64,000 nucleotides of DNA from Pseudomonas sp. LS.1a (GTDB lineage: Bacteria > Pseudomonadota > Gammaproteobacteria > Pseudomonadales > Pseudomonadaceae): the NCBI RefSeq assembly GCF_022533585.1, contig NZ_CP092827.1, positions 1,838,001 through 1,902,000 of the forward strand, in the 5' to 3' direction. Positions 8,388-16,902 of this stretch are shown here, one piece after another. The notes beneath the pieces are model-generated. The model had not been told where the DNA came from. It saw only the letters and a list, made by a program, of their open reading frames with translations, and did no database searches. A program made the position numbers and the translations under genes. Positions within the stretch are counted from its first letter, which is position 1. The number at the start of each line of letters is the position of its first letter.

Positions 8388-8708
8388 TCAGTGGCGACGG
8401 CCCAGCAGCAGGCCGGCTACCAGGCCGAGGCCCGCGGAAATGGCCACGGTCTGCCACGGGTGGCCGCCGATGTAGTCCTGGGTAGCCTCCACCACCGGTT
8501 GCGCCCTGCTGCGTACCTTGCTGGCGGCATGGCGCGCCTGGCGTAGCTTGAGGCTTACCTGCGCGCGCAGGGTTTCGGCCTCGTCACCCACCAGGGCGGC
8601 ACTGTCGTTCAGCAGCTTTTCCGATTCTTCGATCAGCGCCTGCAGTTCGCTGAATACCTGGTCCTTGATCTGATCGCTGTCGGCCAGCGTGGCGTTTTTC
8701 CGGGCCAT
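8388..8708 (-). CDS. DUF883 (ElaB/YqjD-like) inner-membrane protein
   Basis: Protein of 106 residues with a charged, helical N-terminal part (residues 10-75, rich in Glu, Ala, Arg and probably coiled coil) and a single C-terminal membrane helix (VAISAGLGLVAGLLLGRR). This is the layout of the DUF883/ElaB/YqjD tail-anchored proteins, some of which bind ribosomes in stationary phase in E. coli. The ATG at 8708 follows GAGGACGAG. Convergent with miaE. Confidence 0.85.
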   Translation of the reverse strand: MARKNATLADSDQIKDQVFSELQALIEESEKLLNDSAALVGDEAETLRAQVSLKLRQARHAASKVRSRAQPVVEATQDYIGGHPWQTVAISAGLGLVAGLLLGRRH

Positions 8709-8837
8709 GAGCTCGTCCTCGTCGAAGGTGTGGTTTGAACAATGGATGCCGGCGCGTCGGGAAAGTTGCGGCGGCTTTGGGCTGTTGCTGTACCTGGGTG
8801 TAAGATAGCGGCCATTTTCAAATCTGCAGGTACCTTC

Positions 8838-9101
8838 ATGAGTTTCAATCTGGCCAACATGAGCTTCGAGGAACGGGCGCAGATCGAGGCAGAGAAGGCC
8901 CGGCTGTTCGAGCTGTGGCAGAACAACCTGGGCAAGGCCAAGGGCGAAGCGGCGCGGTTGATCGCCGAAAAGCCACGGCGCAAAGGCAAATGGGCCGAGT
9001 GGGTGCGCGCCGAACTGGATGGCATGTCGCCGCCCGAATACGCCAACATGGTGCGCAGCGAAGTCAACAAGCTGATGGCCGCGGCCAGCGCCAACCGTTG
9101 A
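8838..9101 (+). CDS. conserved small protein, paralogue of the 49916 gene
   Basis: Protein of 87 residues, highly charged, no signal peptide. The start is the ATG at 8838, which gives MSFNLANMSF; the frame is open further upstream but without a ribosome site. The C-terminal half has WAEWVRAELDGMSPPEYANM followed by VRSEVNKL. The 70-residue protein at 49916-50128 has the same pattern (W-x-WV-x-x-EL, PPxYAxMVRxE), so the two form a small family. Function unknown. Confidence 0.75.
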   Translation: MSFNLANMSFEERAQIEAEKARLFELWQNNLGKAKGEAARLIAEKPRRKGKWAEWVRAELDGMSPPEYANMVRSEVNKLMAAASANR

Positions 9102-9119
9102 TCACACCCCGCCGAGCGC

Positions 9120-9602
9120 TTACCAGGAGGCGCCTTTGGGCAGGTCCAGCCTGCCCTCGTCGGTGAAGCGCACGGTCCCCAGCAGCCCGCCGGCCAGCTT
9201 GCCGCGCAGTACATAGGGCAGGCCCTGCAGCGAATCCACATGGCCCAGCCCATAGGCCTGGCGCAGGAAGGAAAACGCCGTGATGCTCACCGGCACCACG
9301 ATCACTGCTTCGCCATAACGGCCAATGTGCCCCTGCTGGTCGCTGACCCCGGCAGCCAGCGGCTGGCCGTTCACTTCCAGGTTCAGGGCGATGCCGTTGT
9401 AGTCGATGGGCGCCTCGTTGGGGTTTTGCACCCGCATCTTCACCGCCATGCGCAGTTCCAGCTCCTGGCCGGGTAGCGGCTCGATACCGATCACGCTGAT
9501 ATTGACCGGGTCGCGTGCCTGGAACAGCGCGCAGGCCCCCAGGCCGTAGGCCATCAGCAGGACCAGGAACAGGCGGGCGTAGCGTTGCAGACGGGCAGCC
9601 AT
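9120..9602 (-). CDS. LEA type 2 (WHy domain) lipoprotein
   Basis: Protein of 160 residues. The N-terminus has a short basic part, a hydrophobic stretch (LFLVLLMAYG) and the lipobox LGAC, so Cys24 is the likely lipidation site. The rest matches the LEA type 2/WHy beta-sandwich: VQNPNEAPIDYNGIALNLEV is the hallmark NPN segment. Such proteins are linked to desiccation and stress tolerance, but the role of the bacterial lipoproteins is not settled. Single gene, divergent from iutY. Confidence 0.85.
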   Translation of the reverse strand: MAARLQRYARLFLVLLMAYGLGACALFQARDPVNISVIGIEPLPGQELELRMAVKMRVQNPNEAPIDYNGIALNLEVNGQPLAAGVSDQQGHIGRYGEAVIVVPVSITAFSFLRQAYGLGHVDSLQGLPYVLRGKLAGGLLGTVRFTDEGRLDLPKGASW

Positions 9603-9682
9603 GGGTTGCGACCTTGCCAGAGTGGGCGAATGGGCAGTGTGGCAAATGCGCGTCGGCGTTGAAAGTCTCCCTCCATATGAAA

Positions 9683-9701
9683 GATACTGTTTCTCATTAA
9701 C
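9683..9701. promoter_or_regulatory. Fur-box-like site before iutY
   Basis: GATACTGTTTCTCATTAAC matches 14 of 19 positions of the Fur consensus GATAATGATAATCATTATC. It lies 37 bases before the iutY ATG, a usual place for an iron-repressed promoter. Iron control also fits the aerobactin receptor downstream. Confidence 0.65.
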
Positions 9702-9737
9702 GCCCGATAAACTTTCCTACTGGCTGTTCCCAAACCC

Positions 9738-10859
9738 ATGCTGACCTCACCCGTGTCGGGCCTGCTGGCGAGTTTCCAGGAGCACTACGACGACCTGCTG
9801 CAGTTCCTGACCCGGCGCATGAGCGACCGCCAGCGTGCTGCCGACGTCGCGCAGGAAACCTACCTGAAGCTGGTGAACATCGACCAGCAGGCAGTGCCGG
9901 TGCTGCACGCGCGCAGTTTCATCTTCCGCGTGGCCGGCAACCTGGCGATCGATGCCTTGCGCCGCGAGCAGCGCATTGCCGCCAGCCACGACGACTGCGA
10001 GCGGGCAGGTGAGGTGGCCTGCCCGGCGCCGGCACCCGAGGCGGCGTTGCTGGCCCGGGAGCGTCTGCAGATTCTCGACCAGGCGCTGCTGCAACTGCCC
10101 GACAATGCCCGCCAGGCGCTGTTGCTCAACCGCGTCGAAGGCCTGACCCAGGCGCAGATCGCGCAACGCCTGGGGGTTTCCGAAAGCATGGTGGCGAAAT
10201 ACATCGGCCAGGCCCTGCGCCATTGCCGAGGCTGGCTCAAACAGGCGGGGGTGGCTGCTGCGCTGGTGTTGGCCGTTGGTGTGGCGGGTTGGCAGCAGGC
10301 GCCGGTGCTGCTGGCGGATTACCGCACCGGGGTGGGGGAGCGGCAGGTGGTGACCCTGGCCGATGGCACACGGGTGACGCTGAACAGCGCCAGTGCCCTG
10401 AGCGTGGTGTTCAGCGACCGTGAGCGGCGGGTGGTGCTGGCGTCTGGCGAGGCCTTGTTCGAGACCACCGATGATTCACGGCCCTTTGTGGTCGATACGG
10501 CCGGTGAGCGGGTGCAGGGGCGTGCGGCCACCTTCAGCGTGCGTCGCGATGGCCGCGTGGTATTGGCACAGGGTGAGGCCAAGGTTGGCGAGCATGAACT
10601 GGCAGTAGCGGCCGATGCCGGCACGCAGATGGCCTGGCAGCGCGGCAAGCTGATCTTCAACGGCAAGCCGCTGGGGCAGGTGCTGGCGGAGCTTGAGCGT
10701 TACCGGCATGGGCGCATTGTGCTGTCGGACAGCAAGCTCGCGGCGATGGAGGTGAGCGGGGTGTTCGACCTCGATGAGCCGGAGGCCCTGTTGCAGACAC
10801 TTGAACAGCGCTATGGGCTGAAGGTGACCTACCTGCCGTGGCTGGCCGTGGTTCATTGA
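9738..10859 (+). CDS. iutY: ECF sigma factor/FecR anti-sigma fusion IutY
   Basis: One 373-residue frame joins two usual partners. Residues about 1-165 are a FecI-type ECF sigma factor: region 2 (FLTRRMSDRQRAADVAQETY) and region 4 with its helix-turn-helix (GLTQAQIAQRLGVSESMVAK). A membrane helix follows (about 172-190, VAAALVLAVGVAG). Residues about 195-373 are a periplasmic FecR-type domain (QVVTLADGTRVTLNSASAL, ASGEALFET, and a C-terminal STN-like part). The layout is that of IutY of P. putida, a natural sigma/anti-sigma hybrid that controls the aerobactin receptor iutA. Activation is expected to need proteolytic release of the cytosolic sigma part. No internal stop or frameshift is seen. 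Confidence 0.93.
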   Translation: MLTSPVSGLLASFQEHYDDLLQFLTRRMSDRQRAADVAQETYLKLVNIDQQAVPVLHARSFIFRVAGNLAIDALRREQRIAASHDDCERAGEVACPAPAPEAALLARERLQILDQALLQLPDNARQALLLNRVEGLTQAQIAQRLGVSESMVAKYIGQALRHCRGWLKQAGVAAALVLAVGVAGWQQAPVLLADYRTGVGERQVVTLADGTRVTLNSASALSVVFSDRERRVVLASGEALFETTDDSRPFVVDTAGERVQGRAATFSVRRDGRVVLAQGEAKVGEHELAVAADAGTQMAWQRGKLIFNGKPLGQVLAELERYRHGRIVLSDSKLAAMEVSGVFDLDEPEALLQTLEQRYGLKVTYLPWLAVVH

Positions 10860-10870
10860 CTCGCCTGTGT

Positions 10871-10968
10871 CGGCCCCTTCGCGGGCTTGCCCGCTCCCAC
10901 AGGTATTCCACAGATCTTGAATCCTGTGGTGTACCTGTGGGAGCGGGCAAGCCCGCGAAGAGGCCGGC
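10871..10968. repeat. REP pair between iutY and iutA
   Basis: Inverted REP units (GCGGGCTTGCCCGCTCCCAC on the left, its complement on the right) with a 30-base spacer. They occupy much of the 220-base gap between iutY and iutA, so iutA probably has its own promoter between 10969 and 11080. Confidence 0.85.
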
Positions 10969-11080
10969 ACAGAAATAAAAATATTTTCCATTTGGCACTG
11001 CAAGTTCCTGCCAGCCAGATCGTCGTAGAGGGACTGATCAGCAACCCATTCTCATTTACGACTTGTCAGGAAGCTCATTC

Positions 11081-13516
11081 GTGCCTCTGATGCTCAAGCC
11101 CTTGCACCGCCGCCGCGGCCCTCTTCACCATGCCCTGATGTCCTGCAGTGCCCTGGCCATGCTGGTCGGCCCGCTGCAGGCGTCGGCCTCGACCGCCACC
11201 GAACAGGCCCAGACCCAGGCTCGCCAGGTCCAGCTCGACCTGCCAGCCCAGCCGCTGGACCATGCCCTGACCACCTTCGCCGACCAGGCCGGCCTGCACC
11301 TGCTGTACACCACCGGCGATGTCGCCGGCCAGGCCAGCCCGGCCTTGCAGGGCAGCTACAGCATCGAGCAGGCCCTGCAACAGTTGCTGGCCGGCACTGG
11401 CATGAGCTGGCACTTCAGTGATGCCCGCACGGTGACCCTGCGTAAGGCCGACGCCGCGCCGCAAGCGGTCAACCTCAAGCCGATCGAGGTCAGCGTGGCC
11501 TCGCGCACCAGCACCGCGATCAGCGAAATCCCCGGCACCGTGTGGGTGGTCGACCAGCAGCAGTTGCGCGAGCAGATCGACAGCGGCGTCAGCCTGAAGG
11601 AAGCCATCGGCAAGCTGGTGCCAGGCCTCGACCTGGCGCCGGAAGGGCGCACCAACTACGGCCAGAACATGCGCGGGCGCAACGTGCTGGTGATGATCGA
11701 CGGGGTCAGCCAGAACAGCTCGCGCGGCCTGTCGCGCCAGTTCGACAGCATTTCGCCGTTCAACGTCGAGCGCGTCGAAGTGCTGTCCGGTGCCAGTGCC
11801 ATCTACGGCGGCGGCGCCACCGGCGGCATCATCAACATCGTGACCAAGAAGGGCGAACCCGGCCCGGCGCGCTTCGAGACCCAGCTCGGTGCCAGCAGCG
11901 GCTTCAACAACAGCGACGACCTGGCCACCCGCTTCGCCCAGTCGGTCAGCGGCGGCAACGAGCGGGTCAATGCCCGGCTGGGGGTTTCCGGCGAGCAGAA
12001 CGAAGCCTTCTACGACGGCGCCGGCGACCAGATCTTCATCGACAATACCCAGACCGACCTGCAGTACAACCGCACCATCGACGTGCTCGGTACCTTGGGA
12101 ATGCAACTGAACGACCAGCAGAGCCTCGACCTGCTGGCCCAGTACTATGACTCGGGCAACCACGGCAGCACCGGCATCTACTTCCCCCACCTGAACTACA
12201 ACGCCCCGTCCGACCTGGAAGACGCCGAGCTGCGCAGCGGCTACTCGTCAGACCTGGAGCCGCGTACCCGGCGCCTGCTGCTGAACGCCAACTACCACCA
12301 CACCGACGTGCTGGGCCAGGACTTCTACCTGCAGGCCTCGTACCGCAAGGAAGACGACAACTTCTACCCGTTCCCGTACTACAACCGCGCCACGCCCACC
12401 GGCTCGCGCGGGGTGTACTTCGCCGCCTCGCAGCAGAACTTCGAGGTCACCAGCCTCAAGGGCCTGTTCGCCAAGCAGTGGGATACGCTGAAGCTGACCT
12501 ACGGCGTCGACCTGGACCGCGAGCGCTTCAACGCCGAGCAGACCACTTTCAACGCCCAGACATCGTCCGAGTCGGGTGGGCTGGAGCTGGAGAAGGACAG
12601 CAAGGTCGCCCGCTACCCCAGCTACCGGGTCGATGGCGTGTCGGTGTACGCCCAGCTGGACTGGCATGCCACCGATAACCTGACCTTGTCCGGCGGCGCC
12701 CGGCGCCAGCAGATGGACGTGGACGTCAGCGACTTCAAGGGCGTGCCGGGCGGCAGCAACGATTACCAGGTCAACCTGTTCAATGTCGGTGCCATCTACG
12801 ACTTCAAGAATGGCCACCAGGTATGGACCAACTACGGCGAAGGCTTCGACCTGCCCGACCCGGCCAAGTACTACGGCAAGCCCGGCCTGAGCGTGGCCGA
12901 CAACCCGCTGGCCGGCATCAAGAGCCGCCAGGTGGAGCTGGGCTGGCGCTATGCCGACCTGGACTGGGACGCCCAGGCGGCGCTGTACTACATCTGGTCG
13001 GACAAGATCATCAACGTCGATTCGCAGACGCTGACCATCAATGTGGAAGAGCAGAAAAGCCGTGACTTCGGCTTTGAAGGCGCGCTGACCCGGCACTTCC
13101 AGACGGGTTGGGAAGCCGGTGGCACCCTGCACCTGACCCGCTCCGAGGAAGAAGCTGCCGATGGCGGCTGGATCAAGCGCGATGCCCGCTATGCCTCGCT
13201 GTCCAAGGCTACCGCGTTCGTCGGCTGGAAGGGCGATGGCCGCAGTGCGCGGCTGCAGGCCAACCATGCCTTCAGCCTGAAGGACGATGCCGACCACGAG
13301 ATCGACGGCTACACCACCTTCGACCTGCTGGGCAGCCAGGATACCGGCTTCGGCACCTTCAGCGCCGGCATCCAGAACCTGCTGGACAAGCAGTACAGTA
13401 CGGTCTGGGGGCAGCGTGCGACGCTGTTCTACTCGCCAACCTACGGGCCGGCGTACCTGTATGACTACCAGGGGCGTGGACGCACCTACACCCTGACCTG
13501 GAGCATGGCTTACTGA
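11081..13516 (+). CDS. iutA: ferric aerobactin TonB-dependent receptor IutA
   Basis: Outer-membrane transducer of 811 residues. GTG at 11081 is chosen because AGGAAG stands seven bases before it; the ATG at 11090 is the alternative. After the signal peptide (ending about ASA) comes a secretin/TonB N-terminal signalling domain (QVQLDLPAQPLDHALTTFAD, about 50-125) that contacts IutY, a plug (GRNVLVMIDGVSQNSSRG, IYGGGATGGIINIVTKK) and a 22-strand barrel ending in the hydrophobic/aromatic C-terminus LTWSMAY. Plug sequences closely resemble E. coli IutA, supporting ferric aerobactin as substrate. No aerobactin synthesis genes are present, so it would use siderophore made by others. Confidence 0.9.
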   Translation: MPLMLKPLHRRRGPLHHALMSCSALAMLVGPLQASASTATEQAQTQARQVQLDLPAQPLDHALTTFADQAGLHLLYTTGDVAGQASPALQGSYSIEQALQQLLAGTGMSWHFSDARTVTLRKADAAPQAVNLKPIEVSVASRTSTAISEIPGTVWVVDQQQLREQIDSGVSLKEAIGKLVPGLDLAPEGRTNYGQNMRGRNVLVMIDGVSQNSSRGLSRQFDSISPFNVERVEVLSGASAIYGGGATGGIINIVTKKGEPGPARFETQLGASSGFNNSDDLATRFAQSVSGGNERVNARLGVSGEQNEAFYDGAGDQIFIDNTQTDLQYNRTIDVLGTLGMQLNDQQSLDLLAQYYDSGNHGSTGIYFPHLNYNAPSDLEDAELRSGYSSDLEPRTRRLLLNANYHHTDVLGQDFYLQASYRKEDDNFYPFPYYNRATPTGSRGVYFAASQQNFEVTSLKGLFAKQWDTLKLTYGVDLDRERFNAEQTTFNAQTSSESGGLELEKDSKVARYPSYRVDGVSVYAQLDWHATDNLTLSGGARRQQMDVDVSDFKGVPGGSNDYQVNLFNVGAIYDFKNGHQVWTNYGEGFDLPDPAKYYGKPGLSVADNPLAGIKSRQVELGWRYADLDWDAQAALYYIWSDKIINVDSQTLTINVEEQKSRDFGFEGALTRHFQTGWEAGGTLHLTRSEEEAADGGWIKRDARYASLSKATAFVGWKGDGRSARLQANHAFSLKDDADHEIDGYTTFDLLGSQDTGFGTFSAGIQNLLDKQYSTVWGQRATLFYSPTYGPAYLYDYQGRGRTYTLTWSMAY

Positions 13517-13532
13517 TGGGTGTTGTCTGTCC

Positions 13533-13629
13533 CGGCCTCTTCGCGGGTAAACCCGCTCCCACAGGCACGGCGCAGCCCTCAGGCTGTGTGAGAACCCTGT
13601 GGGAGCGGGTTCACCCGCGAAGAGGCCAG
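13533..13629. repeat. REP pair after iutA
   Basis: Inverted REP units (GCGGGTAAACCCGCTCCCAC and GTGGGAGCGGGTTCACCCGC) lie between the convergent iutA and LysR genes. The right unit reaches to the stop codon of the LysR gene. Confidence 0.85.
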
Positions 13630-13630
13630 G

Positions 13631-14521
13631 TCAGGCAAACGCCGCCAGCAAATCCTGCGCAAACGCCTGCTGTGCCTCGCCAACCGCCTGCGCCCGGTGC
13701 CTGGCCAGGGTAAACGGCACCACAAAGTCCAGCCCCGGGTCCAGCGCCCACAACAGCCCTTCAGCCTCCCACCCCTGTGCGCAATGGCACGGCAGATAGC
13801 CAATATGCCGCCCCGACAGAATGAACGTCAGCACGCTCTCGATCTGCTCCGCCACCGCCATGCTGCGCTGGCTCTGGAACGGCTCGCCGCCCTTGAGCAA
13901 CCGGTACGGATGGCGCACCTGGTCCATCGCCAGCAACCGCTCCCGCCCAACGCCAGCCTCACCGAACAGCACATGCCCCTTGCCGCAATACAGCCGTTGC
14001 CGCTCCTCGAACAGCGGCTGGTAATCGAAGGCTGCCTGGTTGCCGGAAAAGTAGCTGATGGCGTAATCCAGCCGCTGCTCCAGCAACAACCGCTCCAGCT
14101 CTGCCGGCGGGGCACTGATCAGTTCCAGCTGCACCGCCTCCTCGCGCCTGCGAAACGCCGCAATGGCCGCCGCCAGCTTCAGGCTTACCGCCTTGTCCTG
14201 GTGCTCCGCCATGCCGATCCGCACGGTCCCCAGCAGCCGCCCGGCAACGCCATTGGCCTGCTGGCGAAACTGCTCGATGTTCAGCAGCAACCCACGGGCG
14301 GCGTCCAGCAACAACGCGCCTTTTTCCGTCAGGTGAAAACCACCCTTGCCGCGGCTGCACAGGCGGTAGCCCAGCCGCGTTTCCAGCTGCGCCATGCGCT
14401 GGCTGATGGTGGGCTGACTCAGGCCCAGCACGCCTTGCGCGGCGCTGAAGCCACCGGCCTCGACTACAGTGACGAACAGCCGCAGCAGGTGCAGGTCGGG
14501 GTCGTGCACTTGTCCGAGCAT
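13631..14521 (-). CDS. LysR-family regulator of the polyamine/ureohydrolase locus
   Basis: Protein of 296 residues. The N-terminal winged helix-turn-helix is clear (LHLLRLFVTVVEAGGFSAAQ, then LSQPTISQRMAQLE), followed by a normal-length effector domain. The ATG at 14521 has AGGAG six bases before it. It is transcribed away from the binding-protein and agmatinase genes, the usual arrangement for a LysR protein controlling its divergent neighbour, perhaps in response to agmatine or another guanidino compound. That ligand is inference. Confidence 0.88.
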   Translation of the reverse strand: MLGQVHDPDLHLLRLFVTVVEAGGFSAAQGVLGLSQPTISQRMAQLETRLGYRLCSRGKGGFHLTEKGALLLDAARGLLLNIEQFRQQANGVAGRLLGTVRIGMAEHQDKAVSLKLAAAIAAFRRREEAVQLELISAPPAELERLLLEQRLDYAISYFSGNQAAFDYQPLFEERQRLYCGKGHVLFGEAGVGRERLLAMDQVRHPYRLLKGGEPFQSQRSMAVAEQIESVLTFILSGRHIGYLPCHCAQGWEAEGLLWALDPGLDFVVPFTLARHRAQAVGEAQQAFAQDLLAAFA

Positions 14522-14623
14522 TACATTGCTCCTGATGAATGTCAGCTTTGCAAACTTGCCATTCCTGCAATGTAACCCGGCTGGCATGCTCGCGGCATCC
14601 ACCCATTTGCCGAGGTGTCCGCC

Positions 14624-15703
14624 ATGCGTCGATCGTTGTGCCTGCTGTCCCTGGTCCTGGCCTTGCCGCTGCAGGCCGAAGAAAAGGTCGTCAACCTCTA
14701 CAGCTGGGCCGACTACGTCGCCCCGCAAACCCTCCAGCGCTTCGAGCAGGAAACCGGCTACAAGGTCCGCTACGACACCTTCGACACCACCGAGGTACTG
14801 GAAACCAAGCTGCTGACCGGTGGCAGCGGCTATGACGTGGTGGTGCCGTCGTCGGCCGTGCTGGCCCGGGCGCTCAAGGCCAACGCCCTGCAACCGCTCG
14901 ACCCCCAGGCCATGCCCGGCTACGCCAACCTCGACAAGGACCTGCTGGCCAAGCTCGCCGAGGCCGACCCCGGCAACCGCCATGCCGTGCCCTACACCTG
15001 GGGCACACTGGGCCTGGGGGTGAATGTGGAGGCCGTGCGCCAGCGCCTGGGCGATGTGCCGCTGGACAGCCTCGACCTGCTGTTCAAGCCCGAGTACGCC
15101 AGCCGGCTGAAGGACTGCGGCATCGCCATGCCCGACTCGCCGCAGGAGGTGATCGGCGTGGCCCTGAACTACCTGGGCAAGGACCCTTACAGCCAGAACA
15201 AGGACGACCTGGCCGCCGCGCAGAACCTGCTGAGCCAGCTGCAGCCGTCGATCAGCTACGTCGCCAATGGCCGGCAGATCAGCGACCTGGCCAACGGTAG
15301 CGTGTGCCTGGCGCTGACCTACAACGGTGATGCGGCGATGGCCGCCGACCAGGCGCGCCGCGCCGGCAAGCCGTTCGAGCTGATCTACCGCATCCCCCGC
15401 GAAGGCACGCTGGTGTGGCAGGACAACCTGGTCATCCCCAGGGACGCCCCGCACCCCGAGGCCGCGCGGGCGTTCATCGCCTTCATGCTCAAGCCCGAGT
15501 CGGTGGCCGCGCTGACCAACACGCTGTTCTTCGCCAACGCCAACCAGGCGGCCACGCCGCTGGTGGATGAAGCGGTGCGCAACGACCCGGACATCTACCC
15601 GCCGGCCGCGGTGCGCCAGCGCCTGTATGCCGACCGCAGCATGGCCCTGGCCGACCTGCGCCAGCGCAACCGCCTGTGGACCGCGTTCCGCAGCCGCCAG
15701 TAA
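14624..15703 (+). CDS. polyamine-type periplasmic binding protein
   Basis: Extracellular solute-binding protein of the PotF/PotD class, 359 residues. Signal peptide: MRRSLCLLSLVLALPLQA. The mature start EEKVVNLYSWADYVAPQTL and the segment VRYDTFDTTEVLETKLLTG are hallmarks of polyamine-binding proteins. ATG at 14624 is preferred over GTG 14615 because CGAGG lies upstream at the right distance. It is followed by an agmatinase-family gene after 25 bases, so the pair is probably an operon for uptake and use of a polyamine or guanidino amine. No ABC permease or ATPase gene is nearby. Confidence 0.88.
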   Translation: MRRSLCLLSLVLALPLQAEEKVVNLYSWADYVAPQTLQRFEQETGYKVRYDTFDTTEVLETKLLTGGSGYDVVVPSSAVLARALKANALQPLDPQAMPGYANLDKDLLAKLAEADPGNRHAVPYTWGTLGLGVNVEAVRQRLGDVPLDSLDLLFKPEYASRLKDCGIAMPDSPQEVIGVALNYLGKDPYSQNKDDLAAAQNLLSQLQPSISYVANGRQISDLANGSVCLALTYNGDAAMAADQARRAGKPFELIYRIPREGTLVWQDNLVIPRDAPHPEAARAFIAFMLKPESVAALTNTLFFANANQAATPLVDEAVRNDPDIYPPAAVRQRLYADRSMALADLRQRNRLWTAFRSRQ

Positions 15704-15728
15704 CCCATGACGACAAAGGAGCCCGACC

Positions 15729-16694
15729 GTGGAGCAAGCAGCAAACAACGACCAGGCCATGACCCGCGACAGCCTGTATGGCACCGCTGCGGAAAGTACC
15801 TACGCCGGCATTACCAGTTTCTCCCGCCGCCGCTACAGCCGTGACCTGCGTGGCGTCGATGTGGTGGTCAGCGGTGTGCCGTTCGATACTGCCACCAGCA
15901 ACCGCCCTGGTGCGCGCTTCGGCCCACGGGCGATCCGCGCCGCTTCGGTGCAGCAGGCCTGGGCCCGGCACTGGCCGTGGGCGTTCGACCCGTTCGACCA
16001 CCTGGCGGTGATCGACTATGGCGATTGCGCCTTCGACAGCGGCACCCCGCAGTCGGTACCGGACAGCATCGAGGCCCATGCCACGCATATTCTGCAAGCA
16101 GGCTGCGCCATGCTCACCTTGGGCGGCGACCATTTCATCAGCTACCCGCTGCTCAAGGCCCATGCCCGCCGCCATGGTCCGCTGGCGCTGATTCACTTCG
16201 ATGCGCACAGCGACACCTGGCCGGACGAGGAAGGCCAGCGCATCGACCACGGCACCATGTTCTGGCATGCGGCCCGCGAAGGCCTGGTGGACCCGGCCAG
16301 CTCGGTGCAGATCGGCCTGCGCACCACCAATGACGACAGCCAGGGTTTTGCCATCCTCGACGCCCGCCAGGTGCACCGGCAGGGCACCGAGGCGGTAATC
16401 GCGGCGATTCGCCAGCGGGTGGGCGAGCGGCCGGTGTACCTGACCTTCGATATCGACTGCCTCGACCCGGCCTACGCGCCCGGTACCGGCACGCCGGTGT
16501 GCGGCGGGTTGAGCACGGTGCAGGCGCTGGAGATCCTCGGCGGGCTGCGCGGCATCAACCTGGTGGGCATGGACCTGGTGGAGGTGGCGCCGGCCTATGA
16601 CCATGCCGACATCACCGCGCTGGCGGGGGCCACCCTGGCGATGGAAATGCTGTGCCTGTATGCGGCGCGGCACAAGGTGGACAAGGGCCAGTAA
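15729..16694 (+). CDS. speB: agmatinase/ureohydrolase family
   Basis: Binuclear manganese hydrolase of 321 residues that splits a guanidino group to give urea. All metal-binding motifs are present in order: GGDHFIS (about 135), FDAHSDTW (about 157), and FDIDCLDPAYAPGTGTP (about 240). The GTG start at 15729 follows AAAGGAG. The best-known reaction is agmatine to putrescine plus urea, which fits the adjacent polyamine-type binding protein, but guanidinobutyrase or guanidinopropionase activity cannot be excluded because the substrate loop is not diagnostic by eye. Confidence 0.85.
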   Translation: MEQAANNDQAMTRDSLYGTAAESTYAGITSFSRRRYSRDLRGVDVVVSGVPFDTATSNRPGARFGPRAIRAASVQQAWARHWPWAFDPFDHLAVIDYGDCAFDSGTPQSVPDSIEAHATHILQAGCAMLTLGGDHFISYPLLKAHARRHGPLALIHFDAHSDTWPDEEGQRIDHGTMFWHAAREGLVDPASSVQIGLRTTNDDSQGFAILDARQVHRQGTEAVIAAIRQRVGERPVYLTFDIDCLDPAYAPGTGTPVCGGLSTVQALEILGGLRGINLVGMDLVEVAPAYDHADITALAGATLAMEMLCLYAARHKVDKGQ

Positions 16695-16697
16695 CCT

Positions 16698-16782
16698 GGG
16701 GCCGCTTTACGGCCCATTCGCAGCACAAGGCTGCTCCACAGGGAGCGGCCTTGTATCGCTAAAGGGCTGCGCAGCAGCCCCC
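16698..16782. repeat. degenerate REP-like palindrome
   Basis: Outer arms GGGGCCGCTTTACGG and GCAGCAGCCCC with an inner GGCTGCTCCACAGGGAGCGGCC segment form an imperfect inverted REP-like structure after speB. It is more degraded than the other copies. Confidence 0.55.
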
Positions 16783-16902
16783 AAGGCCCATACTGAAACA
16801 TCAGGAATCATCTCCCCCCATATTCACACTTTTGCCGCGAACCCTTCGCGCCTTAGGCTATCAAACCCACCAGGCGCGGCATTTTCGTACAGGAGGTGAA
16901 GC

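Noticed and set aside
10969..11080. Fur box and FecI-type promoter directly before iutA
   Set aside because: The best Fur alignment near 11041 matches only 10 of 19 positions, and a CGTC-type -10 near 11021 has no convincing -35; not strong enough to list.
13631..15784. 717-codon frame as one large minus-strand gene
   Set aside because: Only the last 296 codons are a LysR protein with its own start and ribosome site; the rest is antisense to the binding-protein gene.
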